A stretch of 64,000 bases of DNA from Limnohabitans sp. GTDB lineage: Bacteria; Pseudomonadota; Gammaproteobacteria; Burkholderiales; Burkholderiaceae_C. Positions 47,381 to 56,873 of the stretch are shown here, piece by piece. The notes under the pieces are model-generated. The model saw only the letters and a list, made by a program, of their open reading frames with translations, was not told where the DNA came from and made no database searches. The translations under genes were made by a program, and so were the position numbers. Each line of letters begins with the position of its first letter. The first letter of the stretch is position 1. The DNA lies in NCBI GenBank assembly GCA_030158125.1, contig JAOATL010000024.1:62001-126000 (forward strand), given 5' to 3'.

Positions 47381-48717
47381 TGAATTCAAAAACCACCCCG
47401 CCAGACCTCAGCCCCCAAGTTCAAGCCTTGTTGGCGCGCATCGAGGCCAAGCAAGACGAGGTGGTTGCGTTGACGCAAGACCTGGTCCGCATTCCCACTG
47501 TCAACCCGCCGGGTGATGCCTATGAAGCGTGTGCACGTTTCATTGGTGAGCGTCTCAAGCCTCGCGGTTTTGCCGTTGAATATGTTCGCGCGCATGGTGC
47601 GCCAGGCGACTCCGATGCCAAACCTCGCGTCAATGTGGTGGCCCGTTGGCAAGGTGCAAGCGCAGGTGAATGTGTTCACTTCAACAGCCACATCGATGTG
47701 GTGGAAGCGGGCAGTGGTTGGACTTCTGATCCCTTTGGCGCCGAAATTCGCGACGGCAAAATTTATGGTCGTGGCACCTGCGACATGAAGGGCGGTTTGG
47801 CCGCCAGCATCATTGCCTGTGAGGCCTTGATTGAATCGGGCATGCCCATTCCCGGTGCGCTTGAAATCAGCGGCACAGTCGACGAAGAATCTGGCGGCTT
47901 TGCCGGCGTGGGCTATTTGGCCGAGCGCGGTTACTTCAGCAAACCCCGTGTACACCATGTGATCATTCCAGAACCCTTGGGTGTGGACCGCATTTGTTTG
48001 GGTCACCGCGGTGTGTGGTGGGGCGAGGTGGAAACCAAAGGCCGTATTGCGCACGGTTCGATGCCTTTTTTAGGCGACAGCGCCATCAATCACATGAGTG
48101 CGTTCATTCATTTGCTAGAAACGCAGCTACAACCTCGCTTGAATCAGCGCCGCACTGCCGAACCTGTTGAACCACCCGGTGCGCGCGTCAGCACTTTGAA
48201 CATCAACAGCATCCATGGTGGCCAAGTAGAGCAGCGTTACGCCAACGACGAACGTGGTTGGCCCACGGCCGATACGCCGTCGCCCGTGGTGGCGCACAGT
48301 TGCCGTACGGTGCTCGACAGGCGCTTCATTGCCGAAGAAAATTTAGAAGCCGTGAAGCAAGAAATCATCGACATGCTCGATGAACTCAAGCGCACGCGTC
48401 CGGGCTTTGATTACGGCATTCGCGAGATCATGAGCTTTGTGCCCACGGCTACACCGCGTGATGCACCCGTTGTCGATGCCACCGCCCGCGCCATTGCCCG
48501 CGTGTTGGGTCGCGAGCCCTCGTACATTGCCAGCCCCGGGACCTACGATCAAAAACACATTGTGCGAACTGGCAAGCTGAAGGACTGCATTGCCTATGGC
48601 CCAGGCATTCTCGATTTGGCGCACCAGCCCAATGAATATGTGGGCATTCAAGAGTTGGTGGACTCGGCCAAAGTGATGGCTTTGGCCAGCCTCACTTTGA
48701 CGGGTGCCATGCGCTGA
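47380..48717 (+). CDS. M20-family metallopeptidase (ArgE/DapE/ACY1 type)
   Basis: A 445-residue M20 deacylase/peptidase: HFNSHIDVVEAGSGWTSDPFGAEIRDGKIYGRGTCDMKGGLAA (first metal His, bridging Asp), GTVDEESGG (catalytic Glu and metal Glu), VIIPEPLGVDRICLGHRGVWWGEVETKGRIAHGSMPF (dimerisation domain) and the final metal His in LAHQPNEYV. Related to N-acyl amino acid or succinyl-diaminopimelate deacylases; substrate not assignable. It overlaps the preceding fusion gene by TGATG, but a sulfur role is not evident. Confidence 0.86.
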   Translation: MNSKTTPPDLSPQVQALLARIEAKQDEVVALTQDLVRIPTVNPPGDAYEACARFIGERLKPRGFAVEYVRAHGAPGDSDAKPRVNVVARWQGASAGECVHFNSHIDVVEAGSGWTSDPFGAEIRDGKIYGRGTCDMKGGLAASIIACEALIESGMPIPGALEISGTVDEESGGFAGVGYLAERGYFSKPRVHHVIIPEPLGVDRICLGHRGVWWGEVETKGRIAHGSMPFLGDSAINHMSAFIHLLETQLQPRLNQRRTAEPVEPPGARVSTLNINSIHGGQVEQRYANDERGWPTADTPSPVVAHSCRTVLDRRFIAEENLEAVKQEIIDMLDELKRTRPGFDYGIREIMSFVPTATPRDAPVVDATARAIARVLGREPSYIASPGTYDQKHIVRTGKLKDCIAYGPGILDLAHQPNEYVGIQELVDSAKVMALASLTLTGAMR

Positions 48718-48774
48718 TCAGAGCGTGCGCCTCTTTTGTAGGCCACATGCGTGCAGGCACGCCGTCGGCATGTC

Positions 48775-50205
48775 TCAAATGCCAGGCGGCCGCTTTTGAA
48801 TCAGTTCTTGTGCGGCTTGCTCATAGGCATAGGCCACTTGTAACAGCTCAAAATCACCTTGCGGTTTGCCAATCAATTGCAAACCCATGGGCAGACCTTG
48901 CGCATTGAATCCTGCGGGAATGCTGATGGCGGGCAAGCCTGCAAAAGTGGCGTAGATCACCACTTCCATCCAGCGGTGGTAGGTGTCCATCGCTTGCCCC
49001 TTGATGTGTTGCGGCCAACGTTCGGTGACCTCAAAAGGCCAGACTTGTGCTGTAGGCAAGGCCAACACATCAAAGGATTCAAACAAGGTCAACATGCTTT
49101 GGTAGTAGCGTGAACGCGTCGCGCTGGCTTGCATCAATTGACTGCCGGTGAGCCCTAGCGATTGGTCGTACTCCCACTGCGCTTCGGGTTTGACGAGGTC
49201 GCGCCAGTTCGCGTGATGTGTAGACGTTTCGATGTTGCGCCCTGCCAAGGCCTTGCGCCAAACCAACCACGCCTCCCAAATTTCTTCAGGATGCATGCCC
49301 AGTTGCGCGGCAGACACATCGCAGCCCGTGGTTCCCAGTGTTTTCAAGGCGCTTTCACAGACCGACAAAACGCCATCTTCCATGGGCAAGTAGGCATTGA
49401 GATTGCCCAACCAACCCACACGGCGATGTGTCATCGACGCTTCTAAGCTTTGTGTAAAGACTTGACCCGATTCGGCAATCGACAAAGGTGAGCGGGCGTC
49501 ATACCCCGCTTGCGTCGACAAAAGCATGGCCAAGTCACGGACAGTTCTGGCCATCGGGCCTTCTGTGCCCAGTTGTGAAATGAACGTGTCGGCCACAGGG
49601 TATCGGGGCAATCTGCCTTGTGAGGGACGCATGCCAAACACATGGTTCCATCCTGCAGGGTTGCGCAAACTGCCCATGAAGTCGGAGCCATCTGCAACAG
49701 GCAACATGCGCTGCGCCAAAGCGACGGCGGCACCACCACTGCTGCCGCCAGCACTTTTGGAGGGGTTCCACGCGTTGTAGGTGGCGCCAAACACTTCGTT
49801 GAACGTGTGCGAACCCAATCCAAATTCGGGTGTGTTGGTTTTGCCAATGAAGATGCATCCGGCCGTGCGCATGCGTGCCGCCATGAGGTTGTCTGTGGTG
49901 GCGGGTAAGGGGTTGCTCAGGCGGGAGCCATGGCTGGTGCGAAAGCCCGCCACATCGACCAAGTCCTTGACGGCTTGTGGCACGCCGTGCAGCCAGCCCA
50001 TCGATTCGCCACGCGCCAATTGCGCATCTCTTTCATCGGCCTGCTGCAAAACGACTTCAGGCGAGGCCAGACTGACGATCGCATTGCTGGCAGGGTTGTG
50101 AGTTTCGATGTGTGTCAAAAAAGCCAGTGTCACTTCACGACAAGACACGGCCTTGCTGTGAATGGCGTTAGACAAATCGAGGGCAGACATATTCGGGATG
50201 ACCAT
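48775..50205 (-). CDS. Amidase signature family protein
   Basis: A 476-residue amidase with the Ser-cisSer-Lys triad: Lys in QAVKDLVDVAGF, cis-Ser and nucleophile Ser in GGSSGGAAVALAQRMLPVADGSDFMGSLRNPAGW. The family hydrolyses amides or acts as GatA; here there are no gatB or gatC genes, so a catabolic amidase is likely. It is divergent from the MlrC-like gene across a region with GTGAAC repeats, suggesting joint control. Confidence 0.87.
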   Translation of the reverse strand: MVIPNMSALDLSNAIHSKAVSCREVTLAFLTHIETHNPASNAIVSLASPEVVLQQADERDAQLARGESMGWLHGVPQAVKDLVDVAGFRTSHGSRLSNPLPATTDNLMAARMRTAGCIFIGKTNTPEFGLGSHTFNEVFGATYNAWNPSKSAGGSSGGAAVALAQRMLPVADGSDFMGSLRNPAGWNHVFGMRPSQGRLPRYPVADTFISQLGTEGPMARTVRDLAMLLSTQAGYDARSPLSIAESGQVFTQSLEASMTHRRVGWLGNLNAYLPMEDGVLSVCESALKTLGTTGCDVSAAQLGMHPEEIWEAWLVWRKALAGRNIETSTHHANWRDLVKPEAQWEYDQSLGLTGSQLMQASATRSRYYQSMLTLFESFDVLALPTAQVWPFEVTERWPQHIKGQAMDTYHRWMEVVIYATFAGLPAISIPAGFNAQGLPMGLQLIGKPQGDFELLQVAYAYEQAAQELIQKRPPGI

Positions 50206-50233
50206 GAGATGCTTTGTCCTTTAGCGGTCTATA

Positions 50234-50299
50234 GTGAACGCTTAAATGTGAACTCTTTGATTAGCGCCATTGTGAACTTGAATTCATGCCCAGTTCACA
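50234..50299. promoter_or_regulatory. GTGAAC repeat cluster in the amidase/mlrC-like divergent region
   Basis: GTGAAC occurs at 50234-50239, 50248-50253 and 50272-50277. The last lies in TGTGAACT (50271-50278), which pairs as an inverted repeat with AGTTCACA (50292-50299). The cluster sits between two divergent hydrolase genes and looks like a shared operator region. No regulator gene is adjacent. Confidence 0.5.
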
Positions 50300-50314
50300 T
50301 ACGCTGAAATTGTC

Positions 50315-51814
50315 ATGACCAGAATTTTGATCGCGGGCTACCAGCACGAAACCAACACCTTTGCCCCCAGTTTGGCCGATTGGGTGGCTTTTAACGCGGG
50401 TGAATCGTTCCCTGCTTACATGCGAGGACAAACCGTCATTGACCAAATGACCGGCATCAACATGCCCATCTCGGGCTTCATGGATGCGGCCAAACGTTGG
50501 CAATGGGATTTGATACCGTCAGTGTGGGCCGGTGCAACGCCCTCGTCCTATGTCACGCAAGATGCCTTTGAAAAAATTGCATCGGCCATCTTGGAGGACA
50601 TTCGCAATGCATTGCCCCAAGGCCTCGATGGCATCTACTTGGACTTGCATGGTGCAGCAGTTGCTGAGCATGCGGACGACAGTGAAGGTGAATTGCTTTG
50701 GCGCATTCGACAGTTGGTGGGACCCGAACTGCCCATCGTGGCCAGCTTGGACTTGCATGCCAATGTGACGCAGCGCATGCTAGCGCAAAGCGATGCTTTG
50801 GTGTCGTACCGCACCTACCCGCACATCGACATGGCCGACACAGGTGAACTGGCCGCGCAACTGATGCAGCGCCGTTTAAAGCTGGGCCGAAAAGAGCCCG
50901 TGTTTGCGCGCAGATTTCCTTTTTTGATCTCACTCAATGCGCAGTCAACCTGGATGGAACCTGCCAAGTCAGCCTACGAACAGCTGTTGGCACGCGATCA
51001 TGAATCCGGCGTCATGCTGAGTTTTTGCATGGGCTTTCCCGCCTCCGATTTTGACGAGTGCGGACCGGTGGTGTGGGGTCATGGCCCGCGCGCAGAAGAG
51101 GTGGTCGAGCAACTTTTCAAGGCCATCAGCGAACCTTTGGTGTGGCGACCCCATTGGCTTCCCGCGCGCGAAGCGGTGGTGCACGCCTTGGCCACCGCGG
51201 GCCTTGCGGCGGCGCCCGTGGTCATTGCAGACACGCAAGACAATCCTGGCGCGGGGGGCGACAGCAACACCACGGGCATGTTGCATGCCTTGTTGCAGCA
51301 AGGCGCGGGCAAAGCCTTTCCGGGGCAGATTGCACTGGGCCTGATGTTTGATCCGGACGTTGCGCAGATGGCGTGTGAGGCTGGTGTGGGGGCGCAAATC
51401 AATTGCAGTTTAGGCAAAGCTGTTCCCATCTTCACAGGTCAGCTGAGCGATCCACCTTTGCAAGGACGTTTTACCGTCAAGGCCATCAGTGATGGGCGCT
51501 GCGTTTTGAAGGGCCCCATGATGACGGGCGTCACCGCTCAAATGGGCCCCAGCGCTTGCTTAGAAATAGAGGGTATTTTGATTGCCGTGGTGAGCGGCAA
51601 AGTGCAGTTGCTCGACCGTGAGTTGCTGCGAACTGTGGGCATTCATGCAGAGCAAATGAAGATCGTGGTGGTGAAAAGTTCTAACCATTTCCGGGCGGAC
51701 TTCACCCCTATTGCTTCAGAGGTGTTGATCGCCAAAGCCCCTGGCCCCATGGCAGCCGATCCTGCTGATTTGCCTTGGAAAAAACTCAGTCCGCTGACGA
51801 GGCGACAGCCATGA
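50315..51814 (+). CDS. M81-family metallopeptidase (MlrC/microcystinase C-like)
   Basis: A 499-residue M81-family protein. The metal ligands known for MlrC (Asp, His and His, spaced 2 and 22) are present as Asp146 and His148 in SLDLHANVTQ and His170 in TYPHIDMADTG. The N-terminus has GYQHETNTFAP, and GIYLDLHGAAVAEH is a family stretch. MlrC cleaves the tetrapeptide and Adda steps of microcystin breakdown, but homologues are widespread in bacteria without mlrA, and no mlrA/B/D is here. A general amide/peptide hydrolase is the safe call. Confidence 0.84.
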   Translation: MTRILIAGYQHETNTFAPSLADWVAFNAGESFPAYMRGQTVIDQMTGINMPISGFMDAAKRWQWDLIPSVWAGATPSSYVTQDAFEKIASAILEDIRNALPQGLDGIYLDLHGAAVAEHADDSEGELLWRIRQLVGPELPIVASLDLHANVTQRMLAQSDALVSYRTYPHIDMADTGELAAQLMQRRLKLGRKEPVFARRFPFLISLNAQSTWMEPAKSAYEQLLARDHESGVMLSFCMGFPASDFDECGPVVWGHGPRAEEVVEQLFKAISEPLVWRPHWLPAREAVVHALATAGLAAAPVVIADTQDNPGAGGDSNTTGMLHALLQQGAGKAFPGQIALGLMFDPDVAQMACEAGVGAQINCSLGKAVPIFTGQLSDPPLQGRFTVKAISDGRCVLKGPMMTGVTAQMGPSACLEIEGILIAVVSGKVQLLDRELLRTVGIHAEQMKIVVVKSSNHFRADFTPIASEVLIAKAPGPMAADPADLPWKKLSPLTRRQP

Positions 51815-51885
51815 TGGACCACTCAAGGCCAAAGATTTGCCGATGCCGGCCCTTGCGCGTCTAAAAAGTCATTATCATCCCGTCT

Positions 51886-52650
51886 ATGACTTTTTTGGCC
51901 ATCGATGTCGGCAACACCCGCTTAAAGTGGGCCCTGTACGATCGTCCCCATACCCAGGCCAATGTGCTGGCACAGGGCGCAGAGTTTCTCGAAAACATTG
52001 AAACCTTGGCCGAAGGCCCGTGGGCCGCATTGCCGGCACCTGAGCGCATGCTCGGATGCGTGGTGGCTGGTGAAGCCGTCAAGCGCCGCGTGCAAGAACA
52101 ATTGGAAATTTGGGACATCACGCCGCAGTGGGTGGTCTCATCCTCCGAGGAGGCGGGTGTGTCCAATGGTTATGACCATCCCACCCGCTTGGGCTCTGAC
52201 CGTTGGGTGGCCATGATCGGTGCGCGGCATCGCTTGTTGTCCAAAGGCGAAGCCAAGCCCTTGGTGGTCGTGATGGTGGGCACTGCTGTCACGGTGGAAG
52301 CCTTGGACCAACATGGCAAGTTTTTAGGCGGCTTTATTTTGCCCGGGCACGGCATCATGCTGCGCGCATTGGAGTCTGGAACTGCGGGCTTGCACGTGCC
52401 CACAGGTGAAGTCCGGCCTTTTCCCACCAACACCAGCGACGCACTCACCAGCGGCGGCACTTACGCCATTGCGGGTGCTTGCGAACGCATGGTGCAGCAT
52501 CTGAAAGATCACACGGGCATGGCGCCCGCCTGTGTCATGACGGGTGGTGCGGGTTGGAAAATGGCGCCCAGCATGGCCATTCAATTTGAGTTGGTCGACA
52601 GTCTTATTTTTGACGGCTTGCTGAAGCTGGCACAAACGCGTTTCGCGTGA
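51886..52650 (+). CDS. coaX: Type III pantothenate kinase
   Basis: CoaX catalyses the first step of coenzyme A synthesis. The 254-residue ASKHA-fold kinase has [17 protein letters not shown] (phosphate loop), the [16 protein letters not shown] substrate motif, [10 protein letters not shown] and [15 protein letters not shown]. It stands alone between mlrC-like and tetR genes; the birA gene that often precedes coaX is not present. It is convergent with the tetR gene one base away. Confidence 0.94.
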   Translation: MTFLAIDVGNTRLKWALYDRPHTQANVLAQGAEFLENIETLAEGPWAALPAPERMLGCVVAGEAVKRRVQEQLEIWDITPQWVVSSSEEAGVSNGYDHPTRLGSDRWVAMIGARHRLLSKGEAKPLVVVMVGTAVTVEALDQHGKFLGGFILPGHGIMLRALESGTAGLHVPTGEVRPFPTNTSDALTSGGTYAIAGACERMVQHLKDHTGMAPACVMTGGAGWKMAPSMAIQFELVDSLIFDGLLKLAQTRFA

Positions 52651-52651
52651 C

Positions 52652-53302
52652 TCAGTACGCTTGGGTGAGTTGCATCAAGTGTGCACGCTCATCGGTGTTT
52701 TCCAAATAGGGTGCCAACAATAAAAGGACGTGCTTTGCGCCGCGCGCCAAAGCTTCACCGGCACTTTCGGGCTCCATGGCATGGCGCGGATTGCGCACAT
52801 ATTCATAACTGAGCCAATAGGTCACCACCACCGACATGCTGGCCGACAAGGTGCTGAAGGTTGCCGGATTGTTTTGAATGTGCCCTTGTCTGGCCAGCGC
52901 GATCAGCAGTTGATTGAGCGAGGCTGTTTTGGCATCCAAGATGATTTTGAAATGCGTTTCTAGGTGTCGATTCTTGGACAGCAAGTCGTTCAAGTCACGG
53001 TATAAAAAACGATGTTCCCAAATGAGCTCGAACAACGAGTGCAAAAAGAACCATGCGTCTTCCACATCCTTCACATCTTGGCTGGCGTCTAGCAAGCCAA
53101 GGATGTGCGTTTTGTAGTCGTCAAAAAGATGGCTGACCAATTGGTCTTTGGCTGGAAAGTGATAGTACAAATTGCCCGGGCTGATGTTCAGTTCCGAGGC
53201 AATGAGTGTGGTCGAGACATTGGGCTCACCATAGCGGTTGAACAAGTCCAATGCCGCTGTGGCGATGCGCTCTGCGGTGCGTCGAGGTGCTTTTTTGGCC
53301 AT
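52652..53302 (-). CDS. TetR-family transcriptional regulator
   Basis: A 216-residue TetR regulator: N-terminal helix-turn-helix ALDLFNRYGEPNVSTTLIASELNISPGNLYYHFPAKDQLVSHLF and an all-helical ligand domain (HRFLYRDLNDLLSKNRHLE). The downstream domain resembles TetR proteins near PHA/fatty-acid genes in Burkholderiales. It lies 35 bp after the phasin gene in the same orientation, so it may be cotranscribed. Confidence 0.88.
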   Translation of the reverse strand: MAKKAPRRTAERIATAALDLFNRYGEPNVSTTLIASELNISPGNLYYHFPAKDQLVSHLFDDYKTHILGLLDASQDVKDVEDAWFFLHSLFELIWEHRFLYRDLNDLLSKNRHLETHFKIILDAKTASLNQLLIALARQGHIQNNPATFSTLSASMSVVVTYWLSYEYVRNPRHAMEPESAGEALARGAKHVLLLLAPYLENTDERAHLMQLTQAY

Positions 53303-53337
53303 GCCGTTTTGTGCAATGCAGCGTGAGGTGTCGCCTT

Positions 53338-53793
53338 TTATCGGCTGGCTTTGCTGGTTTTAACGCTGGCGCGTTTGCGCGGTGCCGGTTTGACCGCATG
53401 CGATTTCAGTGCAGCTTCTAAGGCGCTGACACGCGCTTGCAGCGCGGCGACTTCTTGTGCAGTTGGCAATCCCAGGCTTTTCAAAGCGCGGGCCACGCGG
53501 TCTTCAAACAGGTGTTCCAGGCGGTCTACTTTGACGCCGGCGGGTTGCACCATGCCGGTGTGAATGCCCGCGCTGAGCCCTTGGGCCAATTGGTTGAAAT
53601 GCGCGGTGGCTTCGTGCAGTTTTTCTTGTGCAACAGCTTGTGCTTGCGCCATGGCACCTAGCCCGGCCATCCAGATGTCCTTGGGTGCGTTGCGCTGTTG
53701 AGGTTCTTTGGCTGTGCTTTTGGTTTGCGCGGCCTTGGAAGCAGGCTTGGCTGCAGGCTTGGCGCGTGACTTCGGGGTCGGTTGGGTGGCCAT
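53338..53793 (-). CDS. Phasin-like PHA granule-associated protein (PhaF/PhaI family)
   Basis: A 151-residue basic protein: Lys/Ala/Pro-rich N-terminus (SRAKPAAKPASKAAQTK), a phasin helix (KDIWMAGLGAMAQAQAVAQEKLHEATAHFNQLAQ), a coiled-coil stretch (AALQARVSALEAALKS) and a Lys/Arg-rich tail. Phasins of this type coat polyhydroxyalkanoate granules and can link them to DNA. No PHA synthase lies in the window. Confidence 0.84.
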   Translation of the reverse strand: MATQPTPKSRAKPAAKPASKAAQTKSTAKEPQQRNAPKDIWMAGLGAMAQAQAVAQEKLHEATAHFNQLAQGLSAGIHTGMVQPAGVKVDRLEHLFEDRVARALKSLGLPTAQEVAALQARVSALEAALKSHAVKPAPRKRASVKTSKASR

Positions 53794-53864
53794 GGAAACT
53801 CCGTACTTCTAGGTTGCTTCAGCAAAACCCCACTTTAACCGCTGTGGCGCATGGTTGCCAAGGC

Positions 53865-53885
53865 TTCTAAAATACAGTTTTAGAA
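53865..53885. promoter_or_regulatory. AT-rich inverted repeat immediately upstream of rfbB
   Basis: TTCTAAAA and TTTTAGAA are exact inverted copies around TACAG, ending 9 bp before the rfbB ATG. It overlaps the expected 5' leader, so it is either an operator or a hairpin at the start of the message. Confidence 0.5.
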
Positions 53886-53894
53886 AGAAAAAGC

Positions 53895-54956
53895 ATGTCT
53901 GTTCTGATTACCGGCGGCGCGGGCTTCATCGGAGCCAACTTTGTGTTGGACTGGGTGGCCAATACCGATGAAAAAATCATCAACCTCGACAAGCTAACCT
54001 ACGCGGGCAATTTGGAGTCGTTGGCATCGCTTTCGCGCAATCCGCAGCATGTGTTTGTGCAAGGCGACATTGGCGATGACAAGTTGTTGCCCAAGCTTCT
54101 CGATGAACATCAACCTCGTGCGGTGTTGAACTTTGCCGCAGAAAGTCATGTCGACCGCTCTATTCATGGCCCCGGCGATTTCATTGAAACCAACATTGTG
54201 GGCACCTTCCGTTTGTTGGAGTCGGTGCGTGGTTATTGGCAGAGTTTGTCTGCCGAGGCGCAGCAGCAGTTTCGGTTTTTGCATGTGTCCACGGACGAGG
54301 TGTATGGCAGCTTAACGCCGCAAGATCCTGCATTCAGCGAAAACAACAAGTACGAACCCAACAGCCCCTACAGTGCCAGCAAGGCGGCCAGCGACCACTT
54401 GGTGCGCGCTTGGCACCACACCTATGGCCTGCCCGTGCTCACCACCAACTGCAGCAACAACTACGGCCCCTTGCACTTCCCTGAAAAACTCATTCCTTTG
54501 ATGATCGTGAACGCCTTGGCAGGCAAGCCGCTCCCTGTGTACGGCGACGGCATGCAGGTGCGCGATTGGCTCTATGTGAAAGATCATTGCAGCGCCATTC
54601 GCCGCGTTTTAGAAGGCGGCCGTTTGGGCGAAACCTACAACGTGGGCGGCTGGAACGAGAAGCCCAACATTGACATTGTGAACACGGTGTGCACGCTGTT
54701 GGATGAGATGCGACCCCGCGCCGATGGCCAGTCGTATGCGTCGCAAATCACTTACGTGAAAGACCGCCCCGGTCACGACCGTCGCTACGCCATCGATGCC
54801 CGCAAACTTGAAAAAGAGTTGGGCTGGCGGCCCGCGGAAACCTTTGAAACCGGTATTGGCAAAACGGTGGCTTGGTATTTGGACAATGCCGAGTGGGTGG
54901 CCCATGTGCAAAGTGGCGCCTATCGAGAATGGGTTTCCAAGCAATACACGGCCTGA
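53895..54956 (+). CDS. rfbB: dTDP-glucose 4,6-dehydratase
   Basis: RfbB converts dTDP-glucose to dTDP-4-keto-6-deoxyglucose, the second step of dTDP-L-rhamnose synthesis. The 353-residue extended SDR has [15 protein letters not shown] at the N-terminus, the substrate motif STDEVYGSL and the catalytic [32 protein letters not shown] follows. It is 7 bp upstream of rfbD. Confidence 0.96.
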   Translation: MSVLITGGAGFIGANFVLDWVANTDEKIINLDKLTYAGNLESLASLSRNPQHVFVQGDIGDDKLLPKLLDEHQPRAVLNFAAESHVDRSIHGPGDFIETNIVGTFRLLESVRGYWQSLSAEAQQQFRFLHVSTDEVYGSLTPQDPAFSENNKYEPNSPYSASKAASDHLVRAWHHTYGLPVLTTNCSNNYGPLHFPEKLIPLMIVNALAGKPLPVYGDGMQVRDWLYVKDHCSAIRRVLEGGRLGETYNVGGWNEKPNIDIVNTVCTLLDEMRPRADGQSYASQITYVKDRPGHDRRYAIDARKLEKELGWRPAETFETGIGKTVAWYLDNAEWVAHVQSGAYREWVSKQYTA

Positions 54957-54963
54957 GCTGCGC

Positions 54964-55845
54964 ATGAAAATTTTATTGCTTGGAAAAAATGGCCAGGTGG
55001 GCTGGGAGTTGCAGCGCAGCTTGGCGCCTTTGGGGGAGTTGCTGGCGCTCGACCGTCACAGCACCTCTCATTGTGGCGACTTGACCCATTTAGAAGAACT
55101 GGCCAACACGGTACGGGAGTTCCGTCCCGATGTGGTGGTCAATGCGGCGGCTTACACCGCTGTAGACAAAGCAGAGTCCGATGCCCAGACCGCACATGTG
55201 GTCAATGCGCTCGCACCCGAAGTGTTGTCTAGCGCTTGCGCGGCCATCGGCGCACGGTTGGTCCACTTTTCAACCGATTACGTATTTGATGGCCGTGGCC
55301 ATGCGCCCTGGACCGAGTCCGATCCGACGGGCCCCGTCAATGTCTATGGACAAAGCAAATTGGCAGGAGAGCTGGGTCTCGCCAAGCAAGGTGCAAAGCA
55401 TGTCATTTTCAGAACAAGTTGGGTGTATGGCACAGAGGGCGGCAATTTTGCCAAAACCATGCTGCGTCTGGCGCAAGAGCGCGAGAAGATGACTGTCATC
55501 AACGATCAATTTGGCGCCCCCACCGGTGCCGCCCTGTTGGCCGATGTCACCGCCTTGGCCTTGCAAGCCTCGGAACCTCTTTCCGGCATTTACCATGTGG
55601 CGGCTGCCGGCGAAACAACGTGGTTCGACTATGCGAACTACGTGTTGAGACAGGCCAAAGTGTTGAAGCCCCATTTGAACTTGAGGGTCCAAGAAGTTCT
55701 GCCTGTGCCCACTTCAGACTTCCCCACGCCGGCCATGCGACCCCTGAACTCCAGGCTCAATTGCCACCGTTTGGAACAGGCCTTGCAGATCAAGTTGCCT
55801 GTGTGGCAAACGGGGGTGGATCAGCTCTTGGCAAAAATTTTGTGA
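54964..55845 (+). CDS. rfbD: dTDP-4-dehydrorhamnose reductase
   Basis: RfbD makes dTDP-L-rhamnose by NAD(P)H reduction. The 293 residues show LLLGKNGQVGWELQRSL (cofactor), DVVVNAAAYTAVDKAESD, the catalytic YGQSKLAGE and FRTSWVYG. The ATG at 54964 fits the family; the longer frame inside rfbB is a shadow. rfbA and rfbC, usually next, are absent; the following gene is argB. Confidence 0.95.
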   Translation: MKILLLGKNGQVGWELQRSLAPLGELLALDRHSTSHCGDLTHLEELANTVREFRPDVVVNAAAYTAVDKAESDAQTAHVVNALAPEVLSSACAAIGARLVHFSTDYVFDGRGHAPWTESDPTGPVNVYGQSKLAGELGLAKQGAKHVIFRTSWVYGTEGGNFAKTMLRLAQEREKMTVINDQFGAPTGAALLADVTALALQASEPLSGIYHVAAAGETTWFDYANYVLRQAKVLKPHLNLRVQEVLPVPTSDFPTPAMRPLNSRLNCHRLEQALQIKLPVWQTGVDQLLAKIL

Positions 55846-55959
55846 ATTGAGGGTTCAGGTGGGGTTGAGTGGCCTCAAAAGTGTTCACAATACGGCCCTG
55901 AATGCCTTCCATCCAATGAGCAAGTACTGACTTGCATGTTTCCACTTTGACGGCCCATC

Positions 55960-56859
55960 ATGACTGACAACAATTCTTTGGCTCACATTTCGCCGCGCGA
56001 CAAAGCAGAGATCTTGGCGCAAGCCCTGCCTTACATTCGCCAGTTTCATGGCAAAACCTTGGTGATCAAATACGGCGGCAACGCCATGACCGATCCTGCT
56101 TTGCAAGCCGACTTTGCCGAAGATGTGGTGCTGTTGAAATTGGTGGGCATGAACCCCGTGGTGGTTCACGGTGGTGGCCCTCAAATTGAAACAGCTTTGA
56201 ACCGTTTGGGCAAAAAAGGCGAGTTCATTCAAGGCATGCGCGTGACCGATGCTGAAACCATGGAGGTGGTGGAGTGGGTTTTGGCCGGGGAAGTGCAGCA
56301 AGACATCGTGGGTTTGATCAACCAAGCTGGCGGTAAAGCCGTGGGTTTGACCGGACGTGACGGCGGTTTGATTCGCGCCAAAAAACTCAAAATGGTTGAC
56401 AACACCGACCCCAACAAAGAATACGACGTGGGCCAAGTGGGGGACATTGAATCGATCGATCCCAGTGTGGTCAAAGCCTTGCAAGATGACGCCTTCATTC
56501 CCGTCATCAGTCCGATTGGTTTTGGCGAGAACAACGAAAGTTACAACATCAACGCCGATGTGGTTGCAGGTAAATTGGCCAGTGTTTTGAGAGCCGAGAA
56601 GTTGGTGCTGCTCACCAACACGCCAGGCGTGTTGGACAAAGCAGGCAACTTGTTAATCGATCTGACAGCACGTCGCATTGACGAGTTGTTTGCCGATGGC
56701 ACCATCAGTGGCGGCATGTTGCCCAAGATCAGTGGCGCATTGGATGCCGCCAAGAGTGGTGTGAACGCCGTGCACATCATCGATGGCCGCGTGCCCCACG
56801 CCATGTTGTTAGAGATTCTGACCGATCAAGCATTCGGCACCATGATTCGCAGCCATTGA
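55960..56859 (+). CDS. argB: Acetylglutamate kinase
   Basis: ArgB phosphorylates N-acetylglutamate in arginine synthesis. The 299 residues show [23 protein letters not shown], the N-terminal helix extension ([19 protein letters not shown]) of hexameric, arginine-inhibited forms, [12 protein letters not shown] and the C-terminal [19 protein letters not shown] short 6-bp inverted repeat (GCAAGT/ACTTGC) lies at 55920-55935. slmA follows after 14 bp. Confidence 0.97.
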   Translation: MTDNNSLAHISPRDKAEILAQALPYIRQFHGKTLVIKYGGNAMTDPALQADFAEDVVLLKLVGMNPVVVHGGGPQIETALNRLGKKGEFIQGMRVTDAETMEVVEWVLAGEVQQDIVGLINQAGGKAVGLTGRDGGLIRAKKLKMVDNTDPNKEYDVGQVGDIESIDPSVVKALQDDAFIPVISPIGFGENNESYNINADVVAGKLASVLRAEKLVLLTNTPGVLDKAGNLLIDLTARRIDELFADGTISGGMLPKISGALDAAKSGVNAVHIIDGRVPHAMLLEILTDQAFGTMIRSH

Positions 56860-56873
56860 GCAAGGGACCCTTC

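Noticed and set aside
48749-48762. GCGTG-CAGG-CACGC hairpin between the M20 peptidase and amidase genes
   Set aside because: Short stem with no T-run; too weak to call a terminator.
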